Made by a program: the position numbers and the translations under genes. From Candidatus Eremiobacterota bacterium (GTDB lineage Bacteria; Vulcanimicrobiota; Vulcanimicrobiia; Vulcanimicrobiales; Vulcanimicrobiaceae): a stretch of 64,000 nucleotides of DNA. The stretch's first letter is position 1; the number at the start of each line of letters is the position of its first letter. The stretch spans positions 1,957,300-2,021,299 of the forward strand of contig JAFAYE010000001.1 in NCBI GenBank assembly GCA_019240525.1, given 5' to 3'. Shown one piece after another: positions 41,979 through 49,666 of this stretch. The notes beneath the pieces are model-generated. The model was not told the origin of the DNA and searched no databases. It worked only from the letters and a program-made list of their open reading frames with translations.

Positions 41979-43715
41979 TCAAAGCGTAGGGACTGCCTCC
42001 ATAGCCGGGTGACGGGCAGTTAACCAAAGGTACGCCGCTCCGGAACGGTGCGCTAGTGCTGCGAGGGTCTCAACTTCGCCGGGTAAGTAATGCGTGCGAT
42101 CCCGCTTGGGTCCGCAGGCGACGAATCCGACGACCTGCGTGTGCGCCGTCATCGGTAATAGCAGCGAGCCGCGGAGCGGATGTTCCGGTTCGTCGCATTC
42201 AAACGCTTCGTTGAAGCCCCGCAGCCGAAGCACGGCCAGGTCGTCCACGGCAAAGAGCCGCGGCAGGTCGTGCGAGTGCGGGGTGGCCAGGACGAACGAC
42301 GATCCCTCCGCCGCATAGATCGCGACGAAGTCGCTGTCGAGTCGCGTGCGAAGCGCGTCGTACGTTTGCGTGAGAAGGCGCTGCGGGTCGGGGATCAGAT
42401 CGATCTCTTTGGTAAACCGCCGGAGCGCCTGTAAGGCCAACACTTGCGCTCTGAAGATGAGCTGGTTTAGAGCGTGCTCGACCCGCCGGTGCGCACTCGT
42501 CAGCAGAACGCCTAATAACACGGCGAGAGCGAGTTCCCCGACGATCGCGAAGCGCGATTCCTCCAGCCAGTGATGGGCGACCCACTCGACGAGCGCTAGC
42601 AACGCGACGATGGCCGTCGTCAACATTCCGTAAACGAGCGCGCGGCTGACGACTAGCCGTATGTCAAACAGCCGGTGTTTGAGAATGGTGTACGCGAGCG
42701 CCATCGGAGCGAGCGCGAAGAAAATAACCGCAACGTTGTTCCACCAAATCGGCAAGAATATTCCGAGCGTACCCTGGAAAAAGCCGGTGATCAGATTCGG
42801 CACAAACGCTAGCGTCATTGCCGCGACCATCCAGCGCAGCCGATTGCGTTCTTCCGGACCGACGGTGGCATACCGCGCGAGCAAAACGAAGATTGCAACC
42901 GAAAACAAACCGTAGAACGTCACGTTGTTAATAGGGATAAGCACGACGGCTGAGCCGACGTTGCCAATAGCGTACAGCATCCCGACGGCCACATTCAGCG
43001 CTGCAAAAGCCGGGGCTACTCCGAAGAGCACGATCCGCTCGGCTGCGAGGGCCGGTCCCCTAAGCCGTACGTCGGGGAAGCGTAGCGCAAACGAGAACAG
43101 GGCCGCAGCACCCGCCGAGGCGGCGACGGCCTGAACGAGAGACACCGCCAATAGCGCTTGGAACGACAAGTATTCAACGTACAGCGTACCGCTGTCGCAC
43201 ATACTGAAGGCAAATAAATAGAACGCCCATGTGACGGCACTCGGGCGAACGAGCACCAGCGTCGCGGCGACGAGAATAAAGAAGATCAATGCCGAGCAAG
43301 CGAGGAGGTCAGTGATATTGTCGACGAGCGTTCGTGGACGGGGATGCGCGACGACGGTAACCGTTTTTCCGGTCGTGAGGGGCAGCTCCATGGCGCGCCC
43401 GTCTCGGCCGACCGACGCATAGCTCACCATCCATCTGTCCGCAGCCGGCATTCGTTCCAGGGCGATGCGGTCTCCGGTCCGCAACCCGGCCCCAGCGGCG
43501 TCACGGTCAACGTCGGTGACGACACCGGAAGGGTTGGCTGAGAATCCAAACGTCGCCCACGGGTGCCAGGGTAACAACATCTCGACGCCGGCCATCGCGA
43601 CCGGGATCGCCGTCAATGCGATAATAACCGCTGCCCGCAGCAGCGCCCGGGCCTTCATAACACCGGACTTCTCTGTAGGCTGCGTGGCGGCCCGCAGGCG
43701 GCGAGGCTCATTCAT
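41979..43715 (-). CDS. ComP-like membrane sensor with PDZ and GAF domains, no kinase
   Basis: The ATG at 43715 gives 578 residues; an ATG at 43658 is also possible, and the frame is open to 43844. Layout: one membrane helix (about 25-47), an extracytoplasmic PDZ-like segment (GVVTDVDRDAAGAGLRTGDRI, 64-84), then seven or eight helices (about 133-400). The cytoplasmic end is a GAF-like domain (RRFTKEIDLIPDPQRLLTQTYDALR to the C-terminus). PDZ plus multiple helices resembles the input half of the ComP pheromone receptor. The histidine-kinase DHp and ATPase domains are absent, so it would need a partner or act as a ligand sensor only. Confidence 0.75.
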   Translation of the reverse strand: MNEPRRLRAATQPTEKSGVMKARALLRAAVIIALTAIPVAMAGVEMLLPWHPWATFGFSANPSGVVTDVDRDAAGAGLRTGDRIALERMPAADRWMVSYASVGRDGRAMELPLTTGKTVTVVAHPRPRTLVDNITDLLACSALIFFILVAATLVLVRPSAVTWAFYLFAFSMCDSGTLYVEYLSFQALLAVSLVQAVAASAGAAALFSFALRFPDVRLRGPALAAERIVLFGVAPAFAALNVAVGMLYAIGNVGSAVVLIPINNVTFYGLFSVAIFVLLARYATVGPEERNRLRWMVAAMTLAFVPNLITGFFQGTLGIFLPIWWNNVAVIFFALAPMALAYTILKHRLFDIRLVVSRALVYGMLTTAIVALLALVEWVAHHWLEESRFAIVGELALAVLLGVLLTSAHRRVEHALNQLIFRAQVLALQALRRFTKEIDLIPDPQRLLTQTYDALRTRLDSDFVAIYAAEGSSFVLATPHSHDLPRLFAVDDLAVLRLRGFNEAFECDEPEHPLRGSLLLPMTAHTQVVGFVACGPKRDRTHYLPGEVETLAALAHRSGAAYLWLTARHPAMEAVPTL

Positions 43716-43782
43716 TTCGCGGCTGCGAATTGGCAACATCCGCGAGGTAGCATAGCGGCATGAAGCTGCATCTGCGTTTTGT

Positions 43783-43814
43783 TGCGGATCGCCAACAACC
43801 TGCAGCGTGGATAG
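43783..43814 (+). pseudogene. Second fragment of a flgG 3' end at the operon junction
   Basis: About 11 codons (LRIANNLQRG, stop) match the 3' end of flgG and the fragment at 41889. The stop overlaps the GTG start of the next flagellar-operon gene (GTGGATAG). This is therefore probably the original flgG/next-gene junction, left after the body of a flgG-like gene was lost or displaced. Ends are accurate to about two bases. Confidence 0.75.
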
Positions 43815-44001
43815 TCTAACGGCGCGACGAGCCGGCGAATTCATCGAAGCGCTGCTGCTCGCGCCGATTCTGCGTCCGATGATTGCGCAAGGCGGTATGC
43901 TCGGCGATTATGAGCTCGACATGCTCGCACATACGATTGCGCGGCACGACAGCCGCGGCTTTGCCGCACTCATTGCGGCTCGTTTGGAGCAAGCGCCTTG
44001 A
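43807..44001 (+). CDS. Small protein of the flagellar operon, possibly FlgJ-like
   Basis: The protein has 64 residues, with a GTG start overlapping the flgG remnant stop. The sequence ARRAGEFIEALLLAPILRPMI then GDYELDMLAHTIARHDSRGFAALIAARL loosely recalls the rod-binding domain at the start of FlgJ (phi-E-A-phi-phi... and A-x-x-I/L-A), but is shorter. It sits directly before fliA with a four-base overlap. Function by position only: rod assembly or an export helper. Confidence 0.6.
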   Translation: MDSLTARRAGEFIEALLLAPILRPMIAQGGMLGDYELDMLAHTIARHDSRGFAALIAARLEQAP

Positions 44002-44675
44002 TCGATGAAGCCACCCGCGAAGAATGCGTGCGAACGTTACTCCCACTCGTCCGGAGAGCGGCGCGGCGGCTCAAGCGGCTCGTGCCGAACCTCGACCTCG
44101 ACGATCTCGTCGGTGACGGCAGCGTCGGACTCATTCGCGCCGTCGACTCGTTCGATCCGCTCCGCGGACCGCAGCTCGGCGAGTACGCGCGCCGCCTCAT
44201 CGTCGGCGCCATGCTCAACGGAATCCGTCGTATGGATCCCGTCTCCGAGCGCGCGCGGCGCATCGTGCGCGACGGCGAAAACCAGCGATACACGCTTGCA
44301 GCGGCGCGCGGCGCCGTGCCGAGCGCGCGGGAGATGGAGGGCCGGTGCCCCGGCTACAGCCGGGCCATCGCGGCGGCCTATCGCGGACAGCCGCTCTCGC
44401 TTGACGCGCCGCTACCCAGAGGCGAATCGCTTGCGGATGATTGGAACGACGATCCGGCGCGCATCGTCGAAACGCGGCTTGATCGAGCGCGGCTTGCGGA
44501 AATGCTCGCCACGCTCCCGCAGCGACAGCGAACGCTGCTCTCGTTGCACTACTTCGATGAAACCTCGCTGCGCAGCATCAGCAAACGCCTGGCGATTTCC
44601 CCGCAACGAGCTTCGCAGCTTCACACGAGCGCGCTGGAAAAACTAAAACGCCAAGCTCATGCTCCGCCGCCTTGA
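43998..44675 (+). CDS. fliA: Flagellar RNA polymerase sigma factor (sigma-28 type)
   Basis: The protein has 225 residues. The TTG start overlaps the previous stop (TTGA). Region 2 shows LVRRAARRL, LDLDDLVGDGSVGLIRAVDSFDP and YARRLIVGAMLNGIRRMDPVSERARRIV, a pattern typical of FliA/WhiG. Region 4 has RLAEMLATLPQRQRTLLSLHYFDETSLRSISKRLAISPQRASQLHTSALEKLK. It should direct transcription of late flagellar and chemotaxis genes. No FlgM-like anti-sigma gene is recognised nearby. Confidence 0.9.
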   Translation: MIDEATREECVRTLLPLVRRAARRLKRLVPNLDLDDLVGDGSVGLIRAVDSFDPLRGPQLGEYARRLIVGAMLNGIRRMDPVSERARRIVRDGENQRYTLAAARGAVPSAREMEGRCPGYSRAIAAAYRGQPLSLDAPLPRGESLADDWNDDPARIVETRLDRARLAEMLATLPQRQRTLLSLHYFDETSLRSISKRLAISPQRASQLHTSALEKLKRQAHAPPP

Positions 44676-44967
44676 GCTCGAGGAGTCCAGTGCCGGCCTT
44701 CCGTTGCAGGTCGGCGGGAGCCGTTCGGAAGCGATTGTCCCGATCGTCGCAGAGAACGAACTCGAAACCGCCCTCTTGCCGCACGATCAGCCGCGTTGGG
44801 TCAAAGACGCGGTTGCCGTTTCGCAGCGAGCCCGCGACATCATCGCCAAACTGCGACCGGCGGCGGTGCACGTTCTCTCGTTCTGGGATCACCGCATCCG
44901 TGCCGTCGTAATCGGCGATCGTCGCGTGCACGTCGATGCCAGCGGCTGCTACCGCATTGATTTCTAA
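44659..44967 (+). CDS. Unknown small protein after fliA
   Basis: The protein has 102 residues with an ATG inside the end of fliA (17-base overlap). It has no signal peptide or membrane helix. Sequence features: VGGSRSEAIVPIVAENELETALLPHDQPRWVKDAVAVSQRA, then HVLSFWDHRIRAVVIGDRRVHVDASGCYRIDF. I do not recognise a family. The overlap with fliA suggests cotranscription and perhaps a flagellar or regulatory role; a mostly beta C-terminus is likely. Confidence 0.6.
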   Translation: MLRRLELEESSAGLPLQVGGSRSEAIVPIVAENELETALLPHDQPRWVKDAVAVSQRARDIIAKLRPAAVHVLSFWDHRIRAVVIGDRRVHVDASGCYRIDF

Positions 44968-45077
44968 CCACCGAAGGGCATCAAATGGGAAAGGACGGCA
45001 ATCGCCACGGTCACCGTCCCAACGAAGACGAAAGAGATAAGCGCTCTGGTTACCAATAGTACGTCGTACACGTCCAT
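44964..45077 (-). CDS. Possible 37-residue single-helix membrane protein
   Basis: From the ATG at 45077 a 37-residue product reads MDVYDVLLVTRALISFVFVG then a second hydrophobic stretch and HLMPFGG. Nearly all of residues 6-31 are hydrophobic, so one membrane helix is likely. The ribosome site is weak. The stop overlaps the end of the unknown gene on the other strand. Real small membrane proteins look like this, but chance cannot be excluded. Confidence 0.35.
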   Translation of the reverse strand: MDVYDVLLVTRALISFVFVGTVTVAIAVLSHLMPFGG

Positions 45078-45097
45078 AGGCCATACTCTGACACGCA

Positions 45098-45124
45098 AGC
45101 CTGGTAAAGCACTGCGACCAGGCT
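45098..45124. terminator. Weak hairpin between small protein and gpmI
   Basis: An eight-base stem, AGCCTGGT/ACCAGGCT, with an 11-base loop lies 31 bases from the gpmI stop. It may end the minus-strand glycolysis operon. No T tract is evident. Low confidence. Confidence 0.35.
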
Positions 45125-45155
45125 GGGATTCGCCTGAATTTTCGAAAGCAGCGCC

Positions 45156-46703
45156 TTATGACGGCGCGAACAAATTCGTACCGGTCATGCGCTCGGGAAT
45201 CGGCAAGCCCATGAGTGAGAGCAAGGTGGGTGCGACGTCACCAAGCCTTCCGCCGCGGGCCAGCGTGCCGTGCAAGTCTCGTGCAACCAAAACAAAGGGC
45301 ACCGGGCTCGTCGTGTGGGCGGTCAAAGGATTGCCGCCGGCATCGAGCTTCTCTTCAGCATTGCCGTGATCCGCGGTGATGACGAGCAGCGCGTTGGCAT
45401 CCAGTGCCGCGGCGCTTAAACGTCCGATGCACTCGTCGAGAACTTCCAATGACGCGACCGTCGGGTCCCACTTGCCCGTATGGCCAACCATGTCGGCATT
45501 GGCGTAGTTCATGATGATGGTGTCGTACGTTCCTGCGGCGATTGCGGCAACGGCAGCCTGCGTGATTTCGCGCGCCCGCATTGCGGGCGCCAAATCGTAG
45601 GTTGGAATCGAGCGGTCCGACGGGATCAAGGTTCGATCTTCGCCCTCGAACTGGTCTTCGCGTCCGCCGTTGAAAAAGTAGGTCACGTGCGCGTATTTTT
45701 CCGTTTCCGCGAGTCGCAGCTGTCGTAAGCCTTCGCGGGAAAGAACTTCGCCGAAGGTATCGTATTGCGGCCGCGGTCCGAAGAGCACCGGATTGGTATA
45801 CGTCTCGTCGTACTTCGTCATCGTGGCGAAGAATGGATTGAAATACGTCTTCGAAGTAAAGACGCCGAAGTCGTCGTCAAAATAGATTGTGGTTCCGTGA
45901 TTGAAGGCCGTTGCGAGCTGGCGCGCCCGATCCGGACGGAAGTTAAAGAAGATAAATGCATCACCGTCCTCGATCGGACGCGCCGATCCCACGATGGTCG
46001 GCAGAACGAATTCGTCATCTTCGCCGCGTGCATAGCCCCCCCGCACGGCCTCCCGCGCGTCGTCCGCGCGGTGCTCCGCCTCGCCGTTTGCCAGCAGTTG
46101 GTAGGCGAGCTGCGTGCGCTCCCAGCGCCGGTCGCGATCCATGGCATAGAATCGTCCGGTCACGCTGGCGATCGAACCGGAGCGCCCAACCGAAGCGAGT
46201 TTCGATTCGAGTCGATCGACGTAGCCCAATGCCGAACGCGGCGGCGTGTCGCGACCGTCGAGAAAGCATTGAATGCCGAGCGGAACGCCGGCAGCGACCG
46301 CGGCGTCGATCAAAGCGAAGAGGTGCTCGATCGAGCTATGGACGCGACCGTCGGAGAGTAAACCCATCAAGTGGAGCTTCCCGCCGCTCTGTCGCACGTG
46401 CGCAACCGCGCGCGCCAAGTTTTCGTTCCGCGCGAAATCACCGTCGGCGATGGCGGCGTCGATGACGGTGACGCCTTGGGCGACGACCCGCCCGCTGCCG
46501 AGATTCATGTGCCCGACCTCGCTATTTCCCATCACGCCCTTCGGCAGGCCGACGGCTTCGCCCGAGGCGTCGAGCATCGTGTGCGGATAGCGTTCTAAGA
46601 GCGCGCGCCAGTGCGGAAGCTGCGCGGCCGCGATGGTATTGCCGTACGCTTCATCGCGGCATCCCCAGCCGTCGAGAACCGTCAAAATCAGCGGACGATA
46701 CAC
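45156..46703 (-). CDS. gpmI: 2,3-bisphosphoglycerate-independent phosphoglycerate mutase
   Basis: The protein has 515 residues with a GTG start. It interconverts 3- and 2-phosphoglycerate using two metals and a phosphoserine. The nucleophile is Ser61 in MGNSEVGHMNLGSGR; metal residues include Asp11 in VLDGWG and the DHGNAEE block near the C-terminus. HTTSPVPFVLV is also characteristic. Last gene of the rqcP-whiA-gapA-pgk-tpiA-gpmI series, 15 bases after tpiA. Confidence 0.96.
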   Translation of the reverse strand: MYRPLILTVLDGWGCRDEAYGNTIAAAQLPHWRALLERYPHTMLDASGEAVGLPKGVMGNSEVGHMNLGSGRVVAQGVTVIDAAIADGDFARNENLARAVAHVRQSGGKLHLMGLLSDGRVHSSIEHLFALIDAAVAAGVPLGIQCFLDGRDTPPRSALGYVDRLESKLASVGRSGSIASVTGRFYAMDRDRRWERTQLAYQLLANGEAEHRADDAREAVRGGYARGEDDEFVLPTIVGSARPIEDGDAFIFFNFRPDRARQLATAFNHGTTIYFDDDFGVFTSKTYFNPFFATMTKYDETYTNPVLFGPRPQYDTFGEVLSREGLRQLRLAETEKYAHVTYFFNGGREDQFEGEDRTLIPSDRSIPTYDLAPAMRAREITQAAVAAIAAGTYDTIIMNYANADMVGHTGKWDPTVASLEVLDECIGRLSAAALDANALLVITADHGNAEEKLDAGGNPLTAHTTSPVPFVLVARDLHGTLARGGRLGDVAPTLLSLMGLPIPERMTGTNLFAPS

Positions 46704-46718
46704 GTTGGCGACGCAATA

Positions 46719-47462
46719 CTACGCTGCGGCGGCGATCAGGTCGGCGAAGCCGAACGGGTCGAGGGACGCGCCGCCGATGAGGCCGCCGTTAACGTTCGGG
46801 CGAGCCAGATACGCGGTAACGTTCCCCGCATTCATGCTTCCGCCGTAGAGAATCGGCGTCATGTCGAGGCCGGGAACGCACGACCGAATGAGCGACATGA
46901 CCCGATCGGCCTCGATGGGATCGCAGTTCTCTCCACTGCCGATCGCCCAGATCGGCTCGTAAGCGAGCACGATTCCCGCGAGCGTCTCGCGTGGCACGCC
47001 GTCGAAGGCCGCTCGAACCTGCGCGACGACTCGGTCGTCGGTTTTGCCCGCCGTCCGCTCGTCGAGCGACTCGCCCACCGCGACAATCGGCACCATCTGC
47101 TGTGCCAGCGCGGTGCGGACTTTGAGATTGACGGTTCGATCGGTTTCGTTGTTCGCCGCGCGTCGTTCGGAGTGGCCGAGGATGACGTGCGAGACCCCGA
47201 ACTCACGCAGCATCGGGGCGCTCACCTCGCCGGTGTAGGGGCCTTCGAGCTCCCAATGCATCGTCTGGGCGCCGAGGCGAATGCGCGTACCGCTCAGCCG
47301 TACCGAGGCTGTCGCGATCGCGGTAAAGGGCGGCGCGATCACGATCTCAACTGCAGCCGGCAAGGAGTCGGCCCTGGGCAAGAATGCATCCAAGAACTCC
47401 GCCGTTGCTGCCGCAGTCTTGTGCATCTTCCAGTTGGCGGCGACGAGCGTTCTAATGCTCAA
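46719..47462 (-). CDS. tpiA: Triosephosphate isomerase
   Basis: The start is the TTG at 47462 (247 residues), overlapping the pgk stop by 11 bases; the open frame to 47774 lies inside pgk. It interconverts dihydroxyacetone phosphate and glyceraldehyde 3-phosphate. Lys12 (AANWKMHK), His97 (VILGHSERR) and Glu169 (VLAYEPIWAIG) form the active site. YGGSMNAGN and GGLIGGASL are the phosphate-binding loops. Cytoplasmic. Confidence 0.96.
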   Translation of the reverse strand: MSIRTLVAANWKMHKTAAATAEFLDAFLPRADSLPAAVEIVIAPPFTAIATASVRLSGTRIRLGAQTMHWELEGPYTGEVSAPMLREFGVSHVILGHSERRAANNETDRTVNLKVRTALAQQMVPIVAVGESLDERTAGKTDDRVVAQVRAAFDGVPRETLAGIVLAYEPIWAIGSGENCDPIEADRVMSLIRSCVPGLDMTPILYGGSMNAGNVTAYLARPNVNGGLIGGASLDPFGFADLIAAAA

Positions 47463-48630
47463 GCGCGGCGACCCCGGGGAGCGTCTTGCCTTCCAAGAAC
47501 TCGAGCGTCGCGCCGCCGCCCGTCGAAACGAACGTCGTCTTGGCGGCAAAGCCGAGCATCTGCGCGGCCGCCGCAGCATCGCCGCCGCCGACCACGCTGG
47601 TGGCGCCCGCTTTCGTTGCGCTCGCGATCGCCTCGCCGACGACCTCTGTCCCGTGGCGATAGGCCTCACGCTCGTACACGCCCATCGGTCCGTTGAAGAC
47701 GATCGTCTTCGCGCCCAGAATTGTCTGCGCGTACGTTCGTGCGGTCTGCGGTCCGATATCGAGGATCTTTGCATCGCCGACGTCGGCGATCTTCACAACG
47801 CGTGCATCGGGCGCTTCCAGGCTCGGCGCGACCACCGCATCCGAGGGCAACTCAAGACGAACGTTTCGAGCTTTCACGGCGGCGAGCATGCGGCGCGCCG
47901 GTTCGAGGTCGTCGTCGCGCAACGATGTGCCAACGTTCACACCTCGCGCCGCCAGTAGCGTGTTCGCCATCCCGCCTCCAATGCAGAACGCGTCGACAAG
48001 CTGCGCTAGACGCTCCAAGAATCCGAGCTTATCTTTGATTTTTGCGCCGCCGATCGCGCAGACGAATGGCTTGGCCGGACGATCGACCAGGCGCGAAAGC
48101 GCCGAAAGTTCGGCTTCCATCAGCAGGCCGGCGGCATGGGGAAGCAGATGGGCAACGCCTTCGGTCGAGGCGTGCGCCCGGTGAGCGGTTGCAAACGCGT
48201 CGTTGACGTAGATGTCGCCGAGCGAGGCGAGTTGCTTGGAAAACTCCGGATCGTTGCGCTCTTCCTCGACGTGAAAGCGCACGTTCTCCAAAAGCAGCAC
48301 GTCGCCGTCGCGCAGCTGCGCAACGGCGTCTTGCGCGGGCGCCCCAACGCAATCGTCGGCAAAGTGCACGGCGATGTCGAGACGGTCGGAAAGAGCTTGC
48401 GCGAGCGGACGCAATGAGTAGCGGGGATCGGCCTTGCCGTCGGGACGACCCAGATGTGAGAGAATGACCGTGTGGGCGCCCTGCTCGTGCAGCCGGCGCA
48501 GCGTCGGAAGCGCCGCATCGACGCGCGTGTAATCGAGAATCTCTCCGTCGGAGAGCGGCACGTTGAGATCCTCGCGCACCAAAACGCGCTTTCCCCGAAC
48601 TTCGAGGTCGCTCAACCGCGTCAACGGCAC
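47452..48630 (-). CDS. pgk: Phosphoglycerate kinase
   Basis: The start is the GTG at 48630 (then PLTRLSDLEVRGKRVLVREDLNVPL), giving 392 residues, the family length; the frame open to 48714 overlaps gapA. It makes ATP from 1,3-bisphosphoglycerate. Motifs: VREDLNVP, LSHLGRPDGK, LLENVRFHVEEE, NDAFATAHRAHAS, GGAKIKDKL, the VFNGPMGVYE block, and GGGDAAAAA. Gap of 14 bases after gapA. Confidence 0.96.
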   Translation of the reverse strand: MPLTRLSDLEVRGKRVLVREDLNVPLSDGEILDYTRVDAALPTLRRLHEQGAHTVILSHLGRPDGKADPRYSLRPLAQALSDRLDIAVHFADDCVGAPAQDAVAQLRDGDVLLLENVRFHVEEERNDPEFSKQLASLGDIYVNDAFATAHRAHASTEGVAHLLPHAAGLLMEAELSALSRLVDRPAKPFVCAIGGAKIKDKLGFLERLAQLVDAFCIGGGMANTLLAARGVNVGTSLRDDDLEPARRMLAAVKARNVRLELPSDAVVAPSLEAPDARVVKIADVGDAKILDIGPQTARTYAQTILGAKTIVFNGPMGVYEREAYRHGTEVVGEAIASATKAGATSVVGGGDAAAAAQMLGFAAKTTFVSTGGGATLEFLEGKTLPGVAALEH

Positions 48631-48644
48631 TTGAGTTTTGAGCT

Positions 48645-49658
48645 CTAGACTTTTGCCGGCACCGACGCGAGCACCATCGCCGTGAGCTCGGCGAGCCGGC
48701 ACGAATAACCCCACTCGTTATCGTACCAGGCGGCGATCTGAACGAGATCGCCGTTGGCGTTGTTGAGCTTGGCATCGATGATCGAACTGTGCGGATTCTT
48801 TTTGAAGTCGCTCGAGACGAGTTCTTCCTCGGTATAAGCAACGTACTTGCTCAGCGCGCCTTGCGCCGCAGTGCGCAGGATCGCATTGAGGTCGGCGCGT
48901 GTCGTGGGCTTGCGCGTCTGCGCGACGAGATAGATCATGGAGACGGTCGGAGTTGGAACGCGCAACGCGAACCCGTCGAAGGTTCCTTCGACTTGGGGGA
49001 TCGTCAAATAGAGCGCCTTGGCCGCGCCGGTGGACGTGGGCACGATGTTCGTCGCGGCATTGCGCGCGCGGCGCGGATCCTTATGCGGGCCATCGAGCAC
49101 GTTTTGATCGTTTGTATACGAGTGAATGGTGGTCATGAAGCCCTTGATCCAGCCGAGGGAATCGATAACCGGTTTGACGGCCGTCGCCAGGCAGTTGGTG
49201 GTACACGAAGCGTTCGAGATCACGTGATGCGTCGCCGGATCGTAGCGATCGTCGTTGACTCCCAACACGATCGTGATATCTTCGCCTTTGGCGGGCGCCG
49301 AGATAATCACTTTCTTCGCCCCGCCGCCGTCGATGTGCGCGCGCGCCTTCGCCGCGTCGGTGAAGAGGCCCGTCGATTCGATCACGACGTCGACGCCTAA
49401 ATCCTTCCATGGCAGCTTGCCGGGATCGCGTTCGGCGAAAACGTCGATCGCGCGGCCATCGATGCTCAGCTTGCCGTCCTTCGCAGTAACCTCGCCGTCG
49501 TAGATCCCGTAATTGCTATCGTACTTAAAGAGATGGGCGCACTGCTGCGCGTCGGTCAAATCGTTAACGGCGGCGATTTGAATCTCGGGATGGCGTTCGG
49601 CGATTGCTTTGGTGAAGTTTCGTCCAATGCGGCCGAAGCCGTTAATCCCAATGCGCAT
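48645..49658 (-). CDS. gapA: Glyceraldehyde-3-phosphate dehydrogenase
   Basis: The protein has 337 residues with an ATG start. GINGFGRIGRN binds the nucleotide, and Asp33 (AAVNDLTD) favours NAD over NADP. Catalytic Cys152 is in SNASCTTNCLA, with His near 179 in TIHSYTND. NNANGDLVQIAAWYDNEWGYS ends the catalytic domain. It lies directly downstream of whiA (eight-base gap), an arrangement also found in Actinobacteria and Bacillota. Confidence 0.97.
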   Translation of the reverse strand: MRIGINGFGRIGRNFTKAIAERHPEIQIAAVNDLTDAQQCAHLFKYDSNYGIYDGEVTAKDGKLSIDGRAIDVFAERDPGKLPWKDLGVDVVIESTGLFTDAAKARAHIDGGGAKKVIISAPAKGEDITIVLGVNDDRYDPATHHVISNASCTTNCLATAVKPVIDSLGWIKGFMTTIHSYTNDQNVLDGPHKDPRRARNAATNIVPTSTGAAKALYLTIPQVEGTFDGFALRVPTPTVSMIYLVAQTRKPTTRADLNAILRTAAQGALSKYVAYTEEELVSSDFKKNPHSSIIDAKLNNANGDLVQIAAWYDNEWGYSCRLAELTAMVLASVPAKV

Positions 49659-49666
49659 GATCGCGT

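Noticed and set aside
41187-43783. Transposon or phage insertion in the flagellar operon
   Set aside because: No transposase, integrase or terminal inverted repeats were seen; only the flgG 3'-end fragments mark the borders.
43716-43844. Longer N-terminus for the ComP-like sensor
   Set aside because: It would run through the flgG remnant and the start of the next flagellar gene, and lacks any membrane or domain feature.
46611-47696. Plus-strand ORF of 361 codons
   Set aside because: Antisense of tpiA and pgk; Arg-rich without motifs.
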